Below the pieces are notes generated by a model. The model was not told the origin of the DNA and searched no databases. It saw only the letters and a list, made by a program, of their open reading frames with translations. A DNA stretch of 14,358 nt. Source: Actinomycetes bacterium (GTDB taxonomy: Bacteria > Actinomycetota > Actinomycetes > Propionibacteriales > Propionibacteriaceae). The stretch is from positions 1 through 14,358 of the forward strand of contig JAEXAS010000044.1 in the NCBI GenBank assembly GCA_023458095.1, in the 5' to 3' direction. Each line of letters begins with the position of its first letter. Position 1 is the stretch's first letter. Below are positions 1 to 6,707 of the stretch, piece after piece. Both the position numbers and the translations under genes were made by a program.

Positions 1-815
1 AGATCCGGGGTGATGCTGCGTCCGCCGGGGACGGTGATCGTGGTGCCCTCGACCCGGTAACTCGCCTCCGGTTGGCTCAGTTCGCAGCCGGGGCAATCCC
101 AGCGATCGCGGCCATCGGCAGGGATGCGTCGCAGGATCTCCCCACAAGCCGGGCACAAGGCGCCGTCGGCATGCCACACGGTGTCGGTCTCGACCCAGAT
201 CACTCGGGCTGCGGTGCCCGCCGACCAGGTGACCAGCGGGTCGCAGGCATTGGCGATGATGGTCGGTCCGTCCTGGCCGGTCGCCTGCAGCGCCTGTCGC
301 CAGGCGCGTCCCAGAGCTTTGATCTCGTGGTGGCGGTCGAGTTGATCGCGGCTGAAGTTGAGCAGCACCAGAATTTCGGGGCGGGCATGGGCGATCATGT
401 CCGACACCACTCGCTCGTCGGTCTCCAGCACCGCGATATCGGCGCTGCGCGCCTGCGATAGTGCTGAGGCGATGCCGTAATGCAGGTTGGCGCCGTCGGC
501 GTTGGTGACTAGGCGGGCGGCGTCGGTGCCGAGCCCCGCCCGGACGGCGGCTGCCAGAAAATGGGTGGTGGTGGTTTTACCGTTGGTGCCGGACACCGAC
601 AACACCCGGCGTCCGCGCAGCAGGAGGGGGAATGCGTCGGGTACCAGCCGAGTCAGCACCTGACCGCGCACCGACGCGCCGGAGCCTTTGCCAGCTCGGC
701 GGGAGGCCCAGGCCGCCAGGTTGCCGATCAGGATGGCTGAGGTGAGTCTGAACCGATCCACCAAGGACAGATCGGCGGGTTTCGCCGGGGTGGCAAGGTC
801 GGGCATGGGCTCCAT
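1..815 (-). CDS. murT: MurT, lipid II isoglutaminyl synthase (glutamine-hydrolysing) subunit; 3' part missing
   Basis: This gene starts inside the window and runs off its left edge, so 271 codons are visible. MurT is the ATP-dependent Mur-ligase-like subunit that, with the amidotransferase GatD, amidates the D-glutamate of the lipid II stem peptide in the cytoplasm. The translation shows the Mur-ligase P-loop GTNGKTTT at residues 76-83, the ETDE stretch at 131-134, a NFSRDQLDRHHE stretch at about 153-164, and a four-cysteine zinc-ribbon insertion (CPAC at 221-224, CPGC at 241-244). That insertion separates MurT from MurC/D/E/F. The C-terminal DUF1727 part lies outside the window, where gatD would also be expected. 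The start is ATG at 815; a second in-frame ATG at 806 has GGAG close upstream and is equally possible. Family assignment is firm; the start is uncertain by three codons. Confidence 0.93.
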   Translation of the reverse strand, partial: MEPMPDLATPAKPADLSLVDRFRLTSAILIGNLAAWASRRAGKGSGASVRGQVLTRLVPDAFPLLLRGRRVLSVSGTNGKTTTTHFLAAAVRAGLGTDAARLVTNADGANLHYGIASALSQARSADIAVLETDERVVSDMIAHARPEILVLLNFSRDQLDRHHEIKALGRAWRQALQATGQDGPTIIANACDPLVTWSAGTAARVIWVETDTVWHADGALCPACGEILRRIPADGRDRWDCPGCELSQPEASYRVEGTTITVPGGRSITPD

Positions 816-1155
816 TGTGCCCTGCCTGTGAAAGGACGCTGCGCGCCGAGCCGAAGATGAGCCGACCAGGCAGGTTGGCGCGGGTTCCGCGCAGGGTAGG
901 CGGTGCGCATTAGGGCCAACTCACCGGCGGTGCCCGCCTGGGGTATCGGGCCGGTTGCGCCGGGGTAGTGGCTTGCCGCCGCCGAACCCTGGACGCCTAG
1001 CCAGTTGGCGGTTCGTCGGTGCCTGTTCAGGGGCTCGCGAATCCGCTGGGCAGGGCGTGGATTTGGGTATGGGCCAGCTCTGGTGTCAGCCAGTAGGGTG
1101 ATGTTTGCTCGAAGGTGCGCGCACCGACATGAACATCGACACAGAGGGGCCTCCC
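816..1155. other. Gene-free divergent intergenic region
   Basis: This 340-base stretch separates the divergent starts of murT and the SPFH operon, so it should hold both promoters. Short open frames cross it, but they have no convincing ribosome site and no recognisable protein. The only structures I see are a small perfect inverted repeat at 878-892 and a TAGGGT hexamer at 1094-1099 that could be a -10 element for the rightward operon but lacks a partner -35. Confidence 0.6.
878..892. repeat. Small perfect inverted repeat
   Basis: GCGCGG, a three-base loop (GTT) and CCGCGC form a six-pair GC stem about 60 bases upstream of the murT start. There is no T-tract, so it is not an obvious terminator. 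It could be a protein-binding site in the murT promoter region or chance in GC-rich DNA. Confidence 0.3.
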
Positions 1156-2337
1156 ATGGGACTCATTCAGGCGGCGATCGGCGCAATCGGCGGAACACTG
1201 GCCGATCAATGGACAGACTTTTACACCGTGCCCTCGGGCTTGGCTCCGACAGCGGCATTGTTCGCTGCTGTGCCGCAGGGGCAGAACGCCGGGCGCGGTT
1301 CCAATACCAAGGGCTCTGAGGGTGTGATCACCAATGGCAGCCGAATCATCGTTCCGGAGGGCTATGGCCTGGTCTTGATGCAGGACGGTGCGATCACCGG
1401 CTTCGCCAATCAGGCCGGCGCCTACATCTGGGACTCCTCGGCGCAGGATTCGAAGTCGATCTTCGTCGGCAATGACCCGATCAGTGCGCTGGTCACCACC
1501 TCCTGGGAGCGGTTCAAGTTCGGTGGTCGTCCCAGCACGCAGCAGCGGGCGTATTTCGTCACGCTCAAGGAGTTGCCGAACAACCGCTTCGGCACTCAGT
1601 CCGAGATCTACTGGGACGACGCCTACATGAACGCGCAGGTTGGTGCGATCACCCGCGGCACGTACACGATGAAGATCGTCGACCCGATTCTGTTCATCAA
1701 GTCCTTTGTGCCGGCTGCCTACTTGGAGCCTGGCCGGGTCTTCGACTTCACCGACATCGACAACGATGCTGCCGCCCAGTTGTTCAACGAGGTCGTGGGC
1801 TCGCTGGCACCGGCTTTCTCGATGTACACCAACGATCCGATGAAGCAGAACCGCATTACGCGGATCCAGCAGGACTCCATCGGCTTCGCCAAGAGCCTGT
1901 CTGCCGCCGTCGAGCAGAACTACCAGTGGAGTTCGGGCCGCGGTCTGGCGATTGTGGCCACCGCGATCATCTCAATCGAATACGACGAGGCCACCCGGGA
2001 GTTGCTGCGCAATGTGCAGCGTGCCGATGCCTTGTCGGGTCAGCGGGGTAACTCGAATCTGCAGGCTTCTGTGGCGGCCGGTTTCGAGGCTGCAGGCGAG
2101 AACGCCGGGCCAGGTGGCCTGATCGGCATGGGAATGGCTGCCGGCGGTGCTGGCATCGGCGGATTGCAGCAGCCGGCCCAGGCAGCCCCGCAGGTCGCCG
2201 GCCCGCAAGACCCGCCGGCGAAGGAGCCCGGCGAGGATCCCATGGCCAAGCTGACCCAGATGAAGCAGATGCTGGATGCGGGTCTGATCACCCAAGAGGA
2301 TTACGACGCCGCAAAGGCCAAGGTCCTCGGACTCTGA
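1156..2337 (+). CDS. SPFH-domain protein with C-terminal SHOCT domain (YdjI-like, 'virion core protein'-like family)
   Basis: A 393-residue protein of the SPFH (stomatin/prohibitin/flotillin/HflK) superfamily, the subgroup that includes Bacillus subtilis YdjI. The opening MGLIQAAIGAIGGTLADQW is typical of the subgroup. The SPFH core follows, with EGYGLVLMQDG near residues 64-74. Next comes a Gly/Ala-rich and Pro-rich linker (about 310-355). The last 33 residues form a SHOCT domain (DPMAKLTQMKQMLDAGLITQEDYDAAK). These proteins assemble on the inner face of the membrane; in B. subtilis YdjI works with YdjG/YdjH and PspA in the envelope-stress response. I chose ATG 1156 over an upstream TTG 1105 and ATG 1129. 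It has AGAGGGG at 1143-1149 with a six-base spacer, and it matches the family N terminus. It is the first gene of a three-gene operon; the next start lies 10 bases downstream. Confidence 0.9.
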   Translation: MGLIQAAIGAIGGTLADQWTDFYTVPSGLAPTAALFAAVPQGQNAGRGSNTKGSEGVITNGSRIIVPEGYGLVLMQDGAITGFANQAGAYIWDSSAQDSKSIFVGNDPISALVTTSWERFKFGGRPSTQQRAYFVTLKELPNNRFGTQSEIYWDDAYMNAQVGAITRGTYTMKIVDPILFIKSFVPAAYLEPGRVFDFTDIDNDAAAQLFNEVVGSLAPAFSMYTNDPMKQNRITRIQQDSIGFAKSLSAAVEQNYQWSSGRGLAIVATAIISIEYDEATRELLRNVQRADALSGQRGNSNLQASVAAGFEAAGENAGPGGLIGMGMAAGGAGIGGLQQPAQAAPQVAGPQDPPAKEPGEDPMAKLTQMKQMLDAGLITQEDYDAAKAKVLGL

Positions 2338-2347
2338 GGTTGTCGAC

Positions 2348-3652
2348 ATGAGCGACTCTTCTGTGAATCCTCCGCAGCCGCCCGTGCCTGGTGGCTTTGG
2401 TGCGCCACCGCCACCTCCGCCACCACCGGTGCAGCCCCAACAGGCACCGGTGGTGCCCCCGGTGGACGCGGCGTCCCCGGCCGAGCCGCAGCGTCTGGAG
2501 ACGGCCAACACCGCATTGCAGGACGGCGTGAATCGCTGCCCGAAGTGCGGGTCGACCGATATTCAGTTGCGGGTCTCGACCGGCATGCTGGTCTGCCTGT
2601 TCTGCCGCCACGAGTGGTCGGAAGCCAAGATCGATCCGGTGGTTTCCGGCGAGGTTGCTCTGGAGGACCTCACCGGGACGATCATCGCCTCGGGCGCTTC
2701 GGACATCTCACCGGAGGTGTCTGGTGTCATAACCCTGAAGTGCTCCGGGTGCGGGTCCGAGGTGGTGGTGAACACCGCTGAGGCGATGTCGTCGCGGTGT
2801 CACTGGTGTCGCCACGTGCTCACCATCAACGAGCAGATTCCCAATGGTGCTGTGCCTGATGCGGTGCTGCCGTTCAGTCTCACTCGTGACCAGGCGCTTC
2901 AGAACATCAAGGAGTTTGCTGGTAAGCGTCAGATCTTCGCTCACGCCGCCTTCCGTAGCGGCTTTGTGCCGGAGAACGTGGTGGGGGTTTATCTGCCCTA
3001 TCTGGTGATCGACAGCCGGGCGAGCGCCGACATGCAGGGCTTTGCTGAGCTCGAAACCGCCAGGTACAGCCGCAAGGTGGGCGACAACTACGAGACCTAC
3101 TACGACGCCGATGTGTATCAGGTGGCGCGACATGTGGACTACATCGTCGACGATCTGACCATCGAATCCTCCGCTGAGCGGGGGAACATGAATGCCTTCG
3201 TCAACACCAATAATGTGATCAACACGATCCTGCCGTTCGACACCGAGAACGCGGTGAAGTGGAATGCGAACTACCTGGTGGGTTACACCTCCGAGCGCCG
3301 CGATCAGGATGTGTCACAGGTCCAGCCGGTGTTGGAGGACCAGTTGCTGGCGATCGCGCGAGCCCAGGTGGAGGAATCGGTCAGCCACTTCGACCGGGGC
3401 GTGCGCTGGGAGGTCGAGCACCTGGACGTCCACGGCACCCGTTGGGTGGCGATGTATCTGCCGGTGTGGCTGTACTCGTTCTATCAGCAAGGAAACAACG
3501 GCGGCATGGTGCACTACATCGCCGTGAATGGGCGAACGGGGGAGACCATGGGCAGCATTCCGGTCGCCCAGGGTCGTCTGATCATGTTCGCGTTGGCTGT
3601 CGGGGTCGTGGTTGAGGTCTTGGCGCTGTTGATGTTGGGACTGTTCTCATGA
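2348..3652 (+). CDS. Membrane-anchored protein with two zinc ribbons (TFIIB-type zinc-ribbon protein, YdjG-like)
   Basis: A 434-residue protein. Residues 1-60 are a Pro/Gln-rich disordered arm with a run of prolines at 20-27. A TFIIB-type zinc ribbon follows (CPKC at 64-67, CLFC at 83-86), then a second Cys4 ribbon (CSGC at 132-135, CHWC at 151-154). A long mixed domain (about 165-405) comes next, and a single hydrophobic C-terminal helix (about 410-434) ends the chain. The layout matches proteins encoded beside YdjI-type SPFH proteins, such as B. subtilis YdjG. There, the zinc-ribbon protein is a membrane partner involved in recruiting PspA; a like role here is inference. ATG 2348 has GAGG eight bases upstream, only 10 bases after the SPFH stop. 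The gene overlaps the next start by four bases, so the three genes are co-transcribed and probably translationally coupled. Confidence 0.85.
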   Translation: MSDSSVNPPQPPVPGGFGAPPPPPPPPVQPQQAPVVPPVDAASPAEPQRLETANTALQDGVNRCPKCGSTDIQLRVSTGMLVCLFCRHEWSEAKIDPVVSGEVALEDLTGTIIASGASDISPEVSGVITLKCSGCGSEVVVNTAEAMSSRCHWCRHVLTINEQIPNGAVPDAVLPFSLTRDQALQNIKEFAGKRQIFAHAAFRSGFVPENVVGVYLPYLVIDSRASADMQGFAELETARYSRKVGDNYETYYDADVYQVARHVDYIVDDLTIESSAERGNMNAFVNTNNVINTILPFDTENAVKWNANYLVGYTSERRDQDVSQVQPVLEDQLLAIARAQVEESVSHFDRGVRWEVEHLDVHGTRWVAMYLPVWLYSFYQQGNNGGMVHYIAVNGRTGETMGSIPVAQGRLIMFALAVGVVVEVLALLMLGLFS

Positions 3653-3924
3653 TGTCGCTGCTGATTGCGTTGCATAGTTCGTCCTCGGGCGGCCAGTTTT
3701 TGTTGCTGTTGGCTGGTCCGGCGGCTGCCATCGGCGTGTATTGGTGGCTGTTCCAGTACTACCGAAACACCGACAAGTCACACTCCTTTGAGCATGAAAC
3801 CAAGGTGGGGGCGAAACCGGTCGCCGGTAACGAGCAGAAGGTTGACGAGGTCCACGGCACTCAGCGCAGCACGATCGACGGCGACAACGTCAGCAACTAT
3901 CGTCAGCGGGTGCAGCGGGTCTGA
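3649..3924 (+). CDS. Small single-span membrane protein, third gene of the SPFH operon
   Basis: A 91-residue protein with one strong hydrophobic segment (about residues 17-40, FLLLLAGPAAAIGVYWWLFQYY) followed by a charged, probably cytoplasmic tail of about 50 residues. I do not recognise its family. Its start codon overlaps the stop of the zinc-ribbon gene (ATGA), which argues strongly for coupled expression and a shared job. A second in-frame ATG at 3652 follows immediately. It is not the TPM-domain protein YdjH found in the Bacillus operon. Its stop lies seven bases from the end of the convergent gene on the other strand. Confidence 0.75.
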   Translation: MMSLLIALHSSSSGGQFLLLLAGPAAAIGVYWWLFQYYRNTDKSHSFEHETKVGAKPVAGNEQKVDEVHGTQRSTIDGDNVSNYRQRVQRV

Positions 3925-3931
3925 GGCCTGG

Positions 3932-4543
3932 TCACCGATCTGGTGAGCTTCCCTCAGCGTTGGTGGAATGCGACCCTGGCGTTGTCGGTATTGGCTGAGC
4001 CCAATCTGATTCCGTACAGTCGCCGAACACAGAGCTCCTCTCGGGGCTAGGGGCTTTGGGTCGCGGAGTCGCTGGTTGGGGCCAACTCGATTCTTCTGGC
4101 TCGCCATGCAGATCCGTCCGAGTCAAGGGCGGGGGTGGTGGCGGCGGGGGTGGCGGTATCGCGCCGGAGACCGGTTGTGTGTAGCCCATTCTTTTCGCAC
4201 GATTCCGGCGGATCTTGCCGGGTAACCGCACTGCGATGTAGAGGCCGACACCCGCGACCGCGCCACCAAGGTAGGCCGCTGGTGCCGCTTCAGAGTCTTT
4301 GGTGGTGGCGGCAATGATGAGCCCGAACAGCACAAACGCAATGCTGATGCCATAGGCGAGCAGGCGCTCATTCGCGGAGTTAGGGGTGAGCTTCGCGACG
4401 AGCCAAATCACGAAGTCGGCGAGGTATCCCCCCACCCAGATCCAGCAGACGACGAACATCGCCGCAGCCCCGATCAGGAAGCCGAGCGGCCCGCCGGGCG
4501 GCGGAGCATGCATGGGGATAAGAAGTAGCGATAGGGCTGCCAT
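3932..4543 (-). CDS. Three-span membrane protein with proline-rich cytoplasmic tail
   Basis: A 203-residue hypothetical protein. Three hydrophobic segments lie at about residues 20-50, 61-80 and 88-107. A basic stretch follows (KIRRNRAKR, 110-118), then ten consecutive prolines (130-139) and a Pro/Ser-rich tail. The basic loop suggests the tail is cytoplasmic. I do not recognise a family. ATG 4543 is preceded by AGAAAGG at 4550-4556 with a six-base spacer, which supports this start. It is convergent with the SPFH operon, with a seven-base gap and no visible terminator between them. Actinobacterial membrane proteins with Pro-rich tails often dock SH3-like or forkhead-associated partners, but nothing here shows a partner. 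Confidence 0.75.
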   Translation of the reverse strand: MAALSLLLIPMHAPPPGGPLGFLIGAAAMFVVCWIWVGGYLADFVIWLVAKLTPNSANERLLAYGISIAFVLFGLIIAATTKDSEAAPAAYLGGAVAGVGLYIAVRLPGKIRRNRAKRMGYTQPVSGAIPPPPPPPPPPLTRTDLHGEPEESSWPQPATPRPKAPSPERSSVFGDCTESDWAQPIPTTPGSHSTNAEGSSPDR

Positions 4544-4714
4544 CTCAGGCCTTTCTGAAGGGTGTCGGTTCCCGTTCTACCGAGAGGCAACCTCTGGCCG
4601 GTACCTCCATTTCGCACCCGGAGGATCGACGCTGTGGGCCTCCGCGATCGCTGGCGAATCACACCAGTCGGCCACAATGAAGGTGCCATGAGCAGCGCAA
4701 GGCCTAGCCAGGGC

Positions 4715-4750
4715 AAACAAAAGCGACCGCCAGGGGATCCTGTCGGTCGC
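4715..4750 (-). terminator. Rho-independent terminator of tRNA-His
   Basis: The arms GCGACCG (4723-4729) and CGGTCGC (4744-4750) pair. One mismatch follows, then CAGG (4731-4734) pairs with CCTG (4739-4742) around a GGAT loop. Read on the minus strand, the stem is followed at once by TTTTGTTTG. It lies about 20 bases past the 3' end of tRNA-His on the same strand, which fits a terminator for that transcript. Confidence 0.8.
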
Positions 4751-4770
4751 AGTTTCACATGTGACAAAAG

Positions 4771-4847
4771 TGGGGTGAGTAACGGGACTCGAACCCGCGA
4801 CATCCTGGACCACAACCAGGTGCTCTACCAGCTGAGCTATACCCACC
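4771..4847 (-). tRNA. tRNA-His (anticodon GTG)
   Basis: The minus strand folds into a full cloverleaf. The acceptor GTGGGTA pairs with TACTCAC (one G-U pair), the D arm is GCTC/GAGC, the anticodon loop reads TTGTGGT with anticodon GTG, and the T arm holds GGTTCGAGTCC. A G is encoded at position -1 (4847) opposite discriminator C (4774), the histidine identity pair. CCA is encoded at 4773-4771. The gene lies downstream of orn on the same strand. Confidence 0.96.
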
Positions 4848-4878
4848 ATGCCGCCCATGTCGCTGAGCGAGCCTGCTT

Positions 4879-4884
4879 ATCCTA
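4879..4884 (-). promoter_or_regulatory. Candidate -10 element for tRNA-His
   Basis: On the minus strand TAGGAT lies about 31 bases upstream of the tRNA 5' end and is a good actinobacterial -10 match. A weak TTCAGG stands 17 bases further upstream in the -35 position. The match is by eye only. Confidence 0.35.
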
Positions 4885-5092
4885 GCCGGTCTGGCCGGGG
4901 ACCTGAAATCTGGCGGTGGGGTATCTCGGTGTGGGGAGTTGATCAACCACTTGCGCTCTTCACCACAGTCACCTCGGAGGGTCGAATGTGCGCTGTCGTG
5001 AGAGGAATCGTCCTGGGCGGGCGGTTCTTGGGGGCATGCGGGCGTGAAATCGGCCTCGCGGGGACGATTTCTCCCAACGGGTTTGGTTGCGC

Positions 5093-5106
5093 CTCCGCCA
5101 GCGGAG
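5093..5106 (-). terminator. Hairpin immediately after the orn stop
   Basis: CTCCGC and GCGGAG, separated by two bases, form an inverted repeat directly after the orn stop codon. There is no T-tract, so it may only mark the transcript end or protect the 3' end. It is a weak terminator candidate. Confidence 0.3.
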
Positions 5107-5736
5107 TCAGTCGGCCTTGACCTCGGGCCGGTGCCCGGTGAGTTCGCCCTGATGTTTGGCCGCGATCTCTCGCAGTGCATCGGTGGGCAGCCCCGGTGGC
5201 GGCACGAACACCGCCTCGCGGTAGTAGCGCAACTCCTCGATCGACTCTTGGATGTCGGCTAGCGCGCGATGGTTCCCGTTCTTGGCTGGGGTGTTGTAGT
5301 AGGCGCGAGGGAACCAGCGGTGGGCTAGTTCCTTGATGCTGGAGACATCCACATTGCGGTAGTGGACGTGGGCTTCCAGCTCGGGCATGTCGCGAGCCAG
5401 GAAGGCCCGGTCGGTGCCGATGGTGTTGCCGGCCAGCGGGGCCCGGCGTACCTCGGGCACATGTTCGCGAACATAGGCCAGTACTTGCGCTTCAGCCTCG
5501 GCCATCTCCATGCCGGAATCCAGCAGCGGCAACAGCCCGGACTTCTCATGCATCTCGCGGACGAAGTCACCCATCTGCGCCACGGCCTCGGCCGGGGGCT
5601 TGATCACCACCTGGACCCCATCGCCGAGCACGTTCAACTCGGAATCGGTGACCAGCACTGCGACCTCAACCAGGGCGTCCGCCTTGAGATCCAGACCGGT
5701 CATCTCGCAATCGATCCAGACCAGGTGTTCATTCAC
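5107..5736 (-). CDS. orn: Oligoribonuclease (DEDDh 3'-5' exonuclease)
   Basis: A 209-residue enzyme that degrades 2-5 nt RNA fragments, including pGpG from cyclic-di-GMP turnover, to mononucleotides in the cytoplasm. All DEDDh residues are visible: D9 and E11 in WIDCEMTGLD, D109 in NTIGTDRAFLARDMPELE, H156 in GNHRALADI, and D161. The YRNVDVSSIKELAHRWFP stretch is also diagnostic. The length is slightly above the roughly 180 residues of E. coli Orn because of a C-terminal extension, as in other actinobacteria. The ATG start lacks a clear Shine-Dalgarno. A TAGACT hexamer about 12 bases upstream on the minus strand would place transcription near the start, so a leaderless or very short-leader mRNA is possible. 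tRNA-His follows on the same strand. Confidence 0.96.
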   Translation of the reverse strand: MNEHLVWIDCEMTGLDLKADALVEVAVLVTDSELNVLGDGVQVVIKPPAEAVAQMGDFVREMHEKSGLLPLLDSGMEMAEAEAQVLAYVREHVPEVRRAPLAGNTIGTDRAFLARDMPELEAHVHYRNVDVSSIKELAHRWFPRAYYNTPAKNGNHRALADIQESIEELRYYREAVFVPPPGLPTDALREIAAKHQGELTGHRPEVKAD

Positions 5737-5864
5737 AATCGCTCAGTCTATGGGTATAGCCGCATTCCCGTAGGCAGGGGCCAACGGCTGAACCGTCATC
5801 TGAACGTGGCGGACCGCGGTCGGGGTCTTGACTCGGCTAGCATCGAAGCGCGCAAACGGCGTCG

Positions 5865-5937
5865 GCCCCCGTAGCTCAGCGGATAGAGCAGCAGCCTTCT
5901 AATCTGTCGGTCCCAGGTTCGAGTCCTGGCGGGGGCG
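5865..5937 (+). tRNA. tRNA-Arg (anticodon TCT)
   Basis: A cloverleaf is clear. The acceptor GCCCCCG pairs with CGGGGGC, the D arm is GCTC/GAGC, the anticodon loop CTTCTAA carries TCT at 5898-5900, and the T arm CCAGG/CCTGG holds TTCGAGT. CCA is not encoded. The anticodon stem (GCAGC against TCTGT) has a C-T mismatch at the 31-39 pair next to the loop and a G-T pair at 27-43. TCT reads the rare arginine codons AGA/AGG. Confidence 0.94.
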
Positions 5938-5971
5938 CGAGTGGTCCAGGTTGGCCGACTGAGGGGGTTGG

Positions 5972-6682
5972 GTGCCGATGACCGGTGAGGTCCTGGCGAT
6001 TCGCCATGTGGGCTTTGAAGACTTGGGTCTGCTTGAGCCGCTGCTGACCCAGCGTGGCTACCGAATCCATTACCTGGAGGCCGGAGTCGAGCCGATCAGC
6101 GTCGACGCTGTGATGCGTCCGGAGCTTGTGGTGGTGCTCGGCGGGCCGATCGGTGTCTATGAGACCGATACCTATCCGTTTCTGTTCGACGAGCGCGACG
6201 CGATTGGTGCACGGCTGAATGCCGGCAAGGCGACGCTGGGGGTCTGTCTGGGGGCGCAGGTGATGGCAGCGGCTCTCGGCGCCGACGTGCGTCCCACGGG
6301 AGCCAAGGAAATCGGATACGGACCGCTCACGCTCACCGTTGAGGGCAGTCGCTCTGTACTCGCACCGCTCGACGGGGTGCCGGTGTTGCACTGGCACGGC
6401 GACGAGTTCGCGATACCCGCAGGGGCGGCCCGCTTGGCCGAGACCCCGGGCTTTCCGAATCAGGCCTTCAGCGTGGGGCCGAATCTGTTGGGGCTGCAGT
6501 TCCATATCGAGGCCGATAGCGCCCGGCTGGAACAATGGCTCATCGGCCATGCGAACGAACTGGCCGCTGCGGGTATCGATCCGCGCCAACTGCGTGCAGA
6601 CGCCACCAGCTACGGACCTCGACTGGCGACCGTTGCGTCCGTGGTGCTGCGGGATTGGTTGGACGGCATCGCGGACGCGTGA
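5972..6682 (+). CDS. Class I glutamine amidotransferase (GuaA-type GATase1 fold)
   Basis: A 236-residue stand-alone class I glutamine amidotransferase that would release ammonia from glutamine or act on a gamma-glutamyl compound. The catalytic triad is visible: nucleophile C92 in GVCLGAQ, H178 and E180 in LQFHIEAD. The oxyanion-strand motif VVVLGGPIGVYE (53-64) and LHWHGDEF (139-146) match the YfeJ/GuaA-like branch. The physiological substrate cannot be told from sequence. GTG 5972 and ATG 5978 both fit; GAGGGGG at 5961-5967 is four bases from the GTG and ten from the ATG. It lies 34 bases after tRNA-Arg on the same strand and ends 25 bases from the convergent alkylsulfatase gene. Confidence 0.9.
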   Translation: MPMTGEVLAIRHVGFEDLGLLEPLLTQRGYRIHYLEAGVEPISVDAVMRPELVVVLGGPIGVYETDTYPFLFDERDAIGARLNAGKATLGVCLGAQVMAAALGADVRPTGAKEIGYGPLTLTVEGSRSVLAPLDGVPVLHWHGDEFAIPAGAARLAETPGFPNQAFSVGPNLLGLQFHIEADSARLEQWLIGHANELAAAGIDPRQLRADATSYGPRLATVASVVLRDWLDGIADA

Positions 6683-6707
6683 GCGAACCGCAGCGCCCCA
6701 ATCTTGG

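Noticed and set aside
1094..1099. TAGGGT as -10 element of the SPFH operon
   Set aside because: No -35 hexamer at a proper distance; kept only as a remark in the intergenic entry.
1105..1155. Upstream TTG 1105 and ATG 1129 starts for the SPFH protein
   Set aside because: Neither has a ribosome site as good as that before ATG 1156, and the family N terminus begins at MGLIQ.
4583..4595. AGAGG-CAA-CCTCT hairpin upstream of the three-span membrane protein
   Set aside because: Only five pairs, no conserved context and no clear role; likely chance.
4562..4885. Overlapping open frames on both strands across tRNA-His
   Set aside because: They run through the tRNA and its terminator and show no protein family.
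5828..5843. TTGACT and TAGCAT upstream of tRNA-Arg as a promoter
   Set aside because: They are only four bases apart, so they cannot be the -35 and -10 of one promoter.
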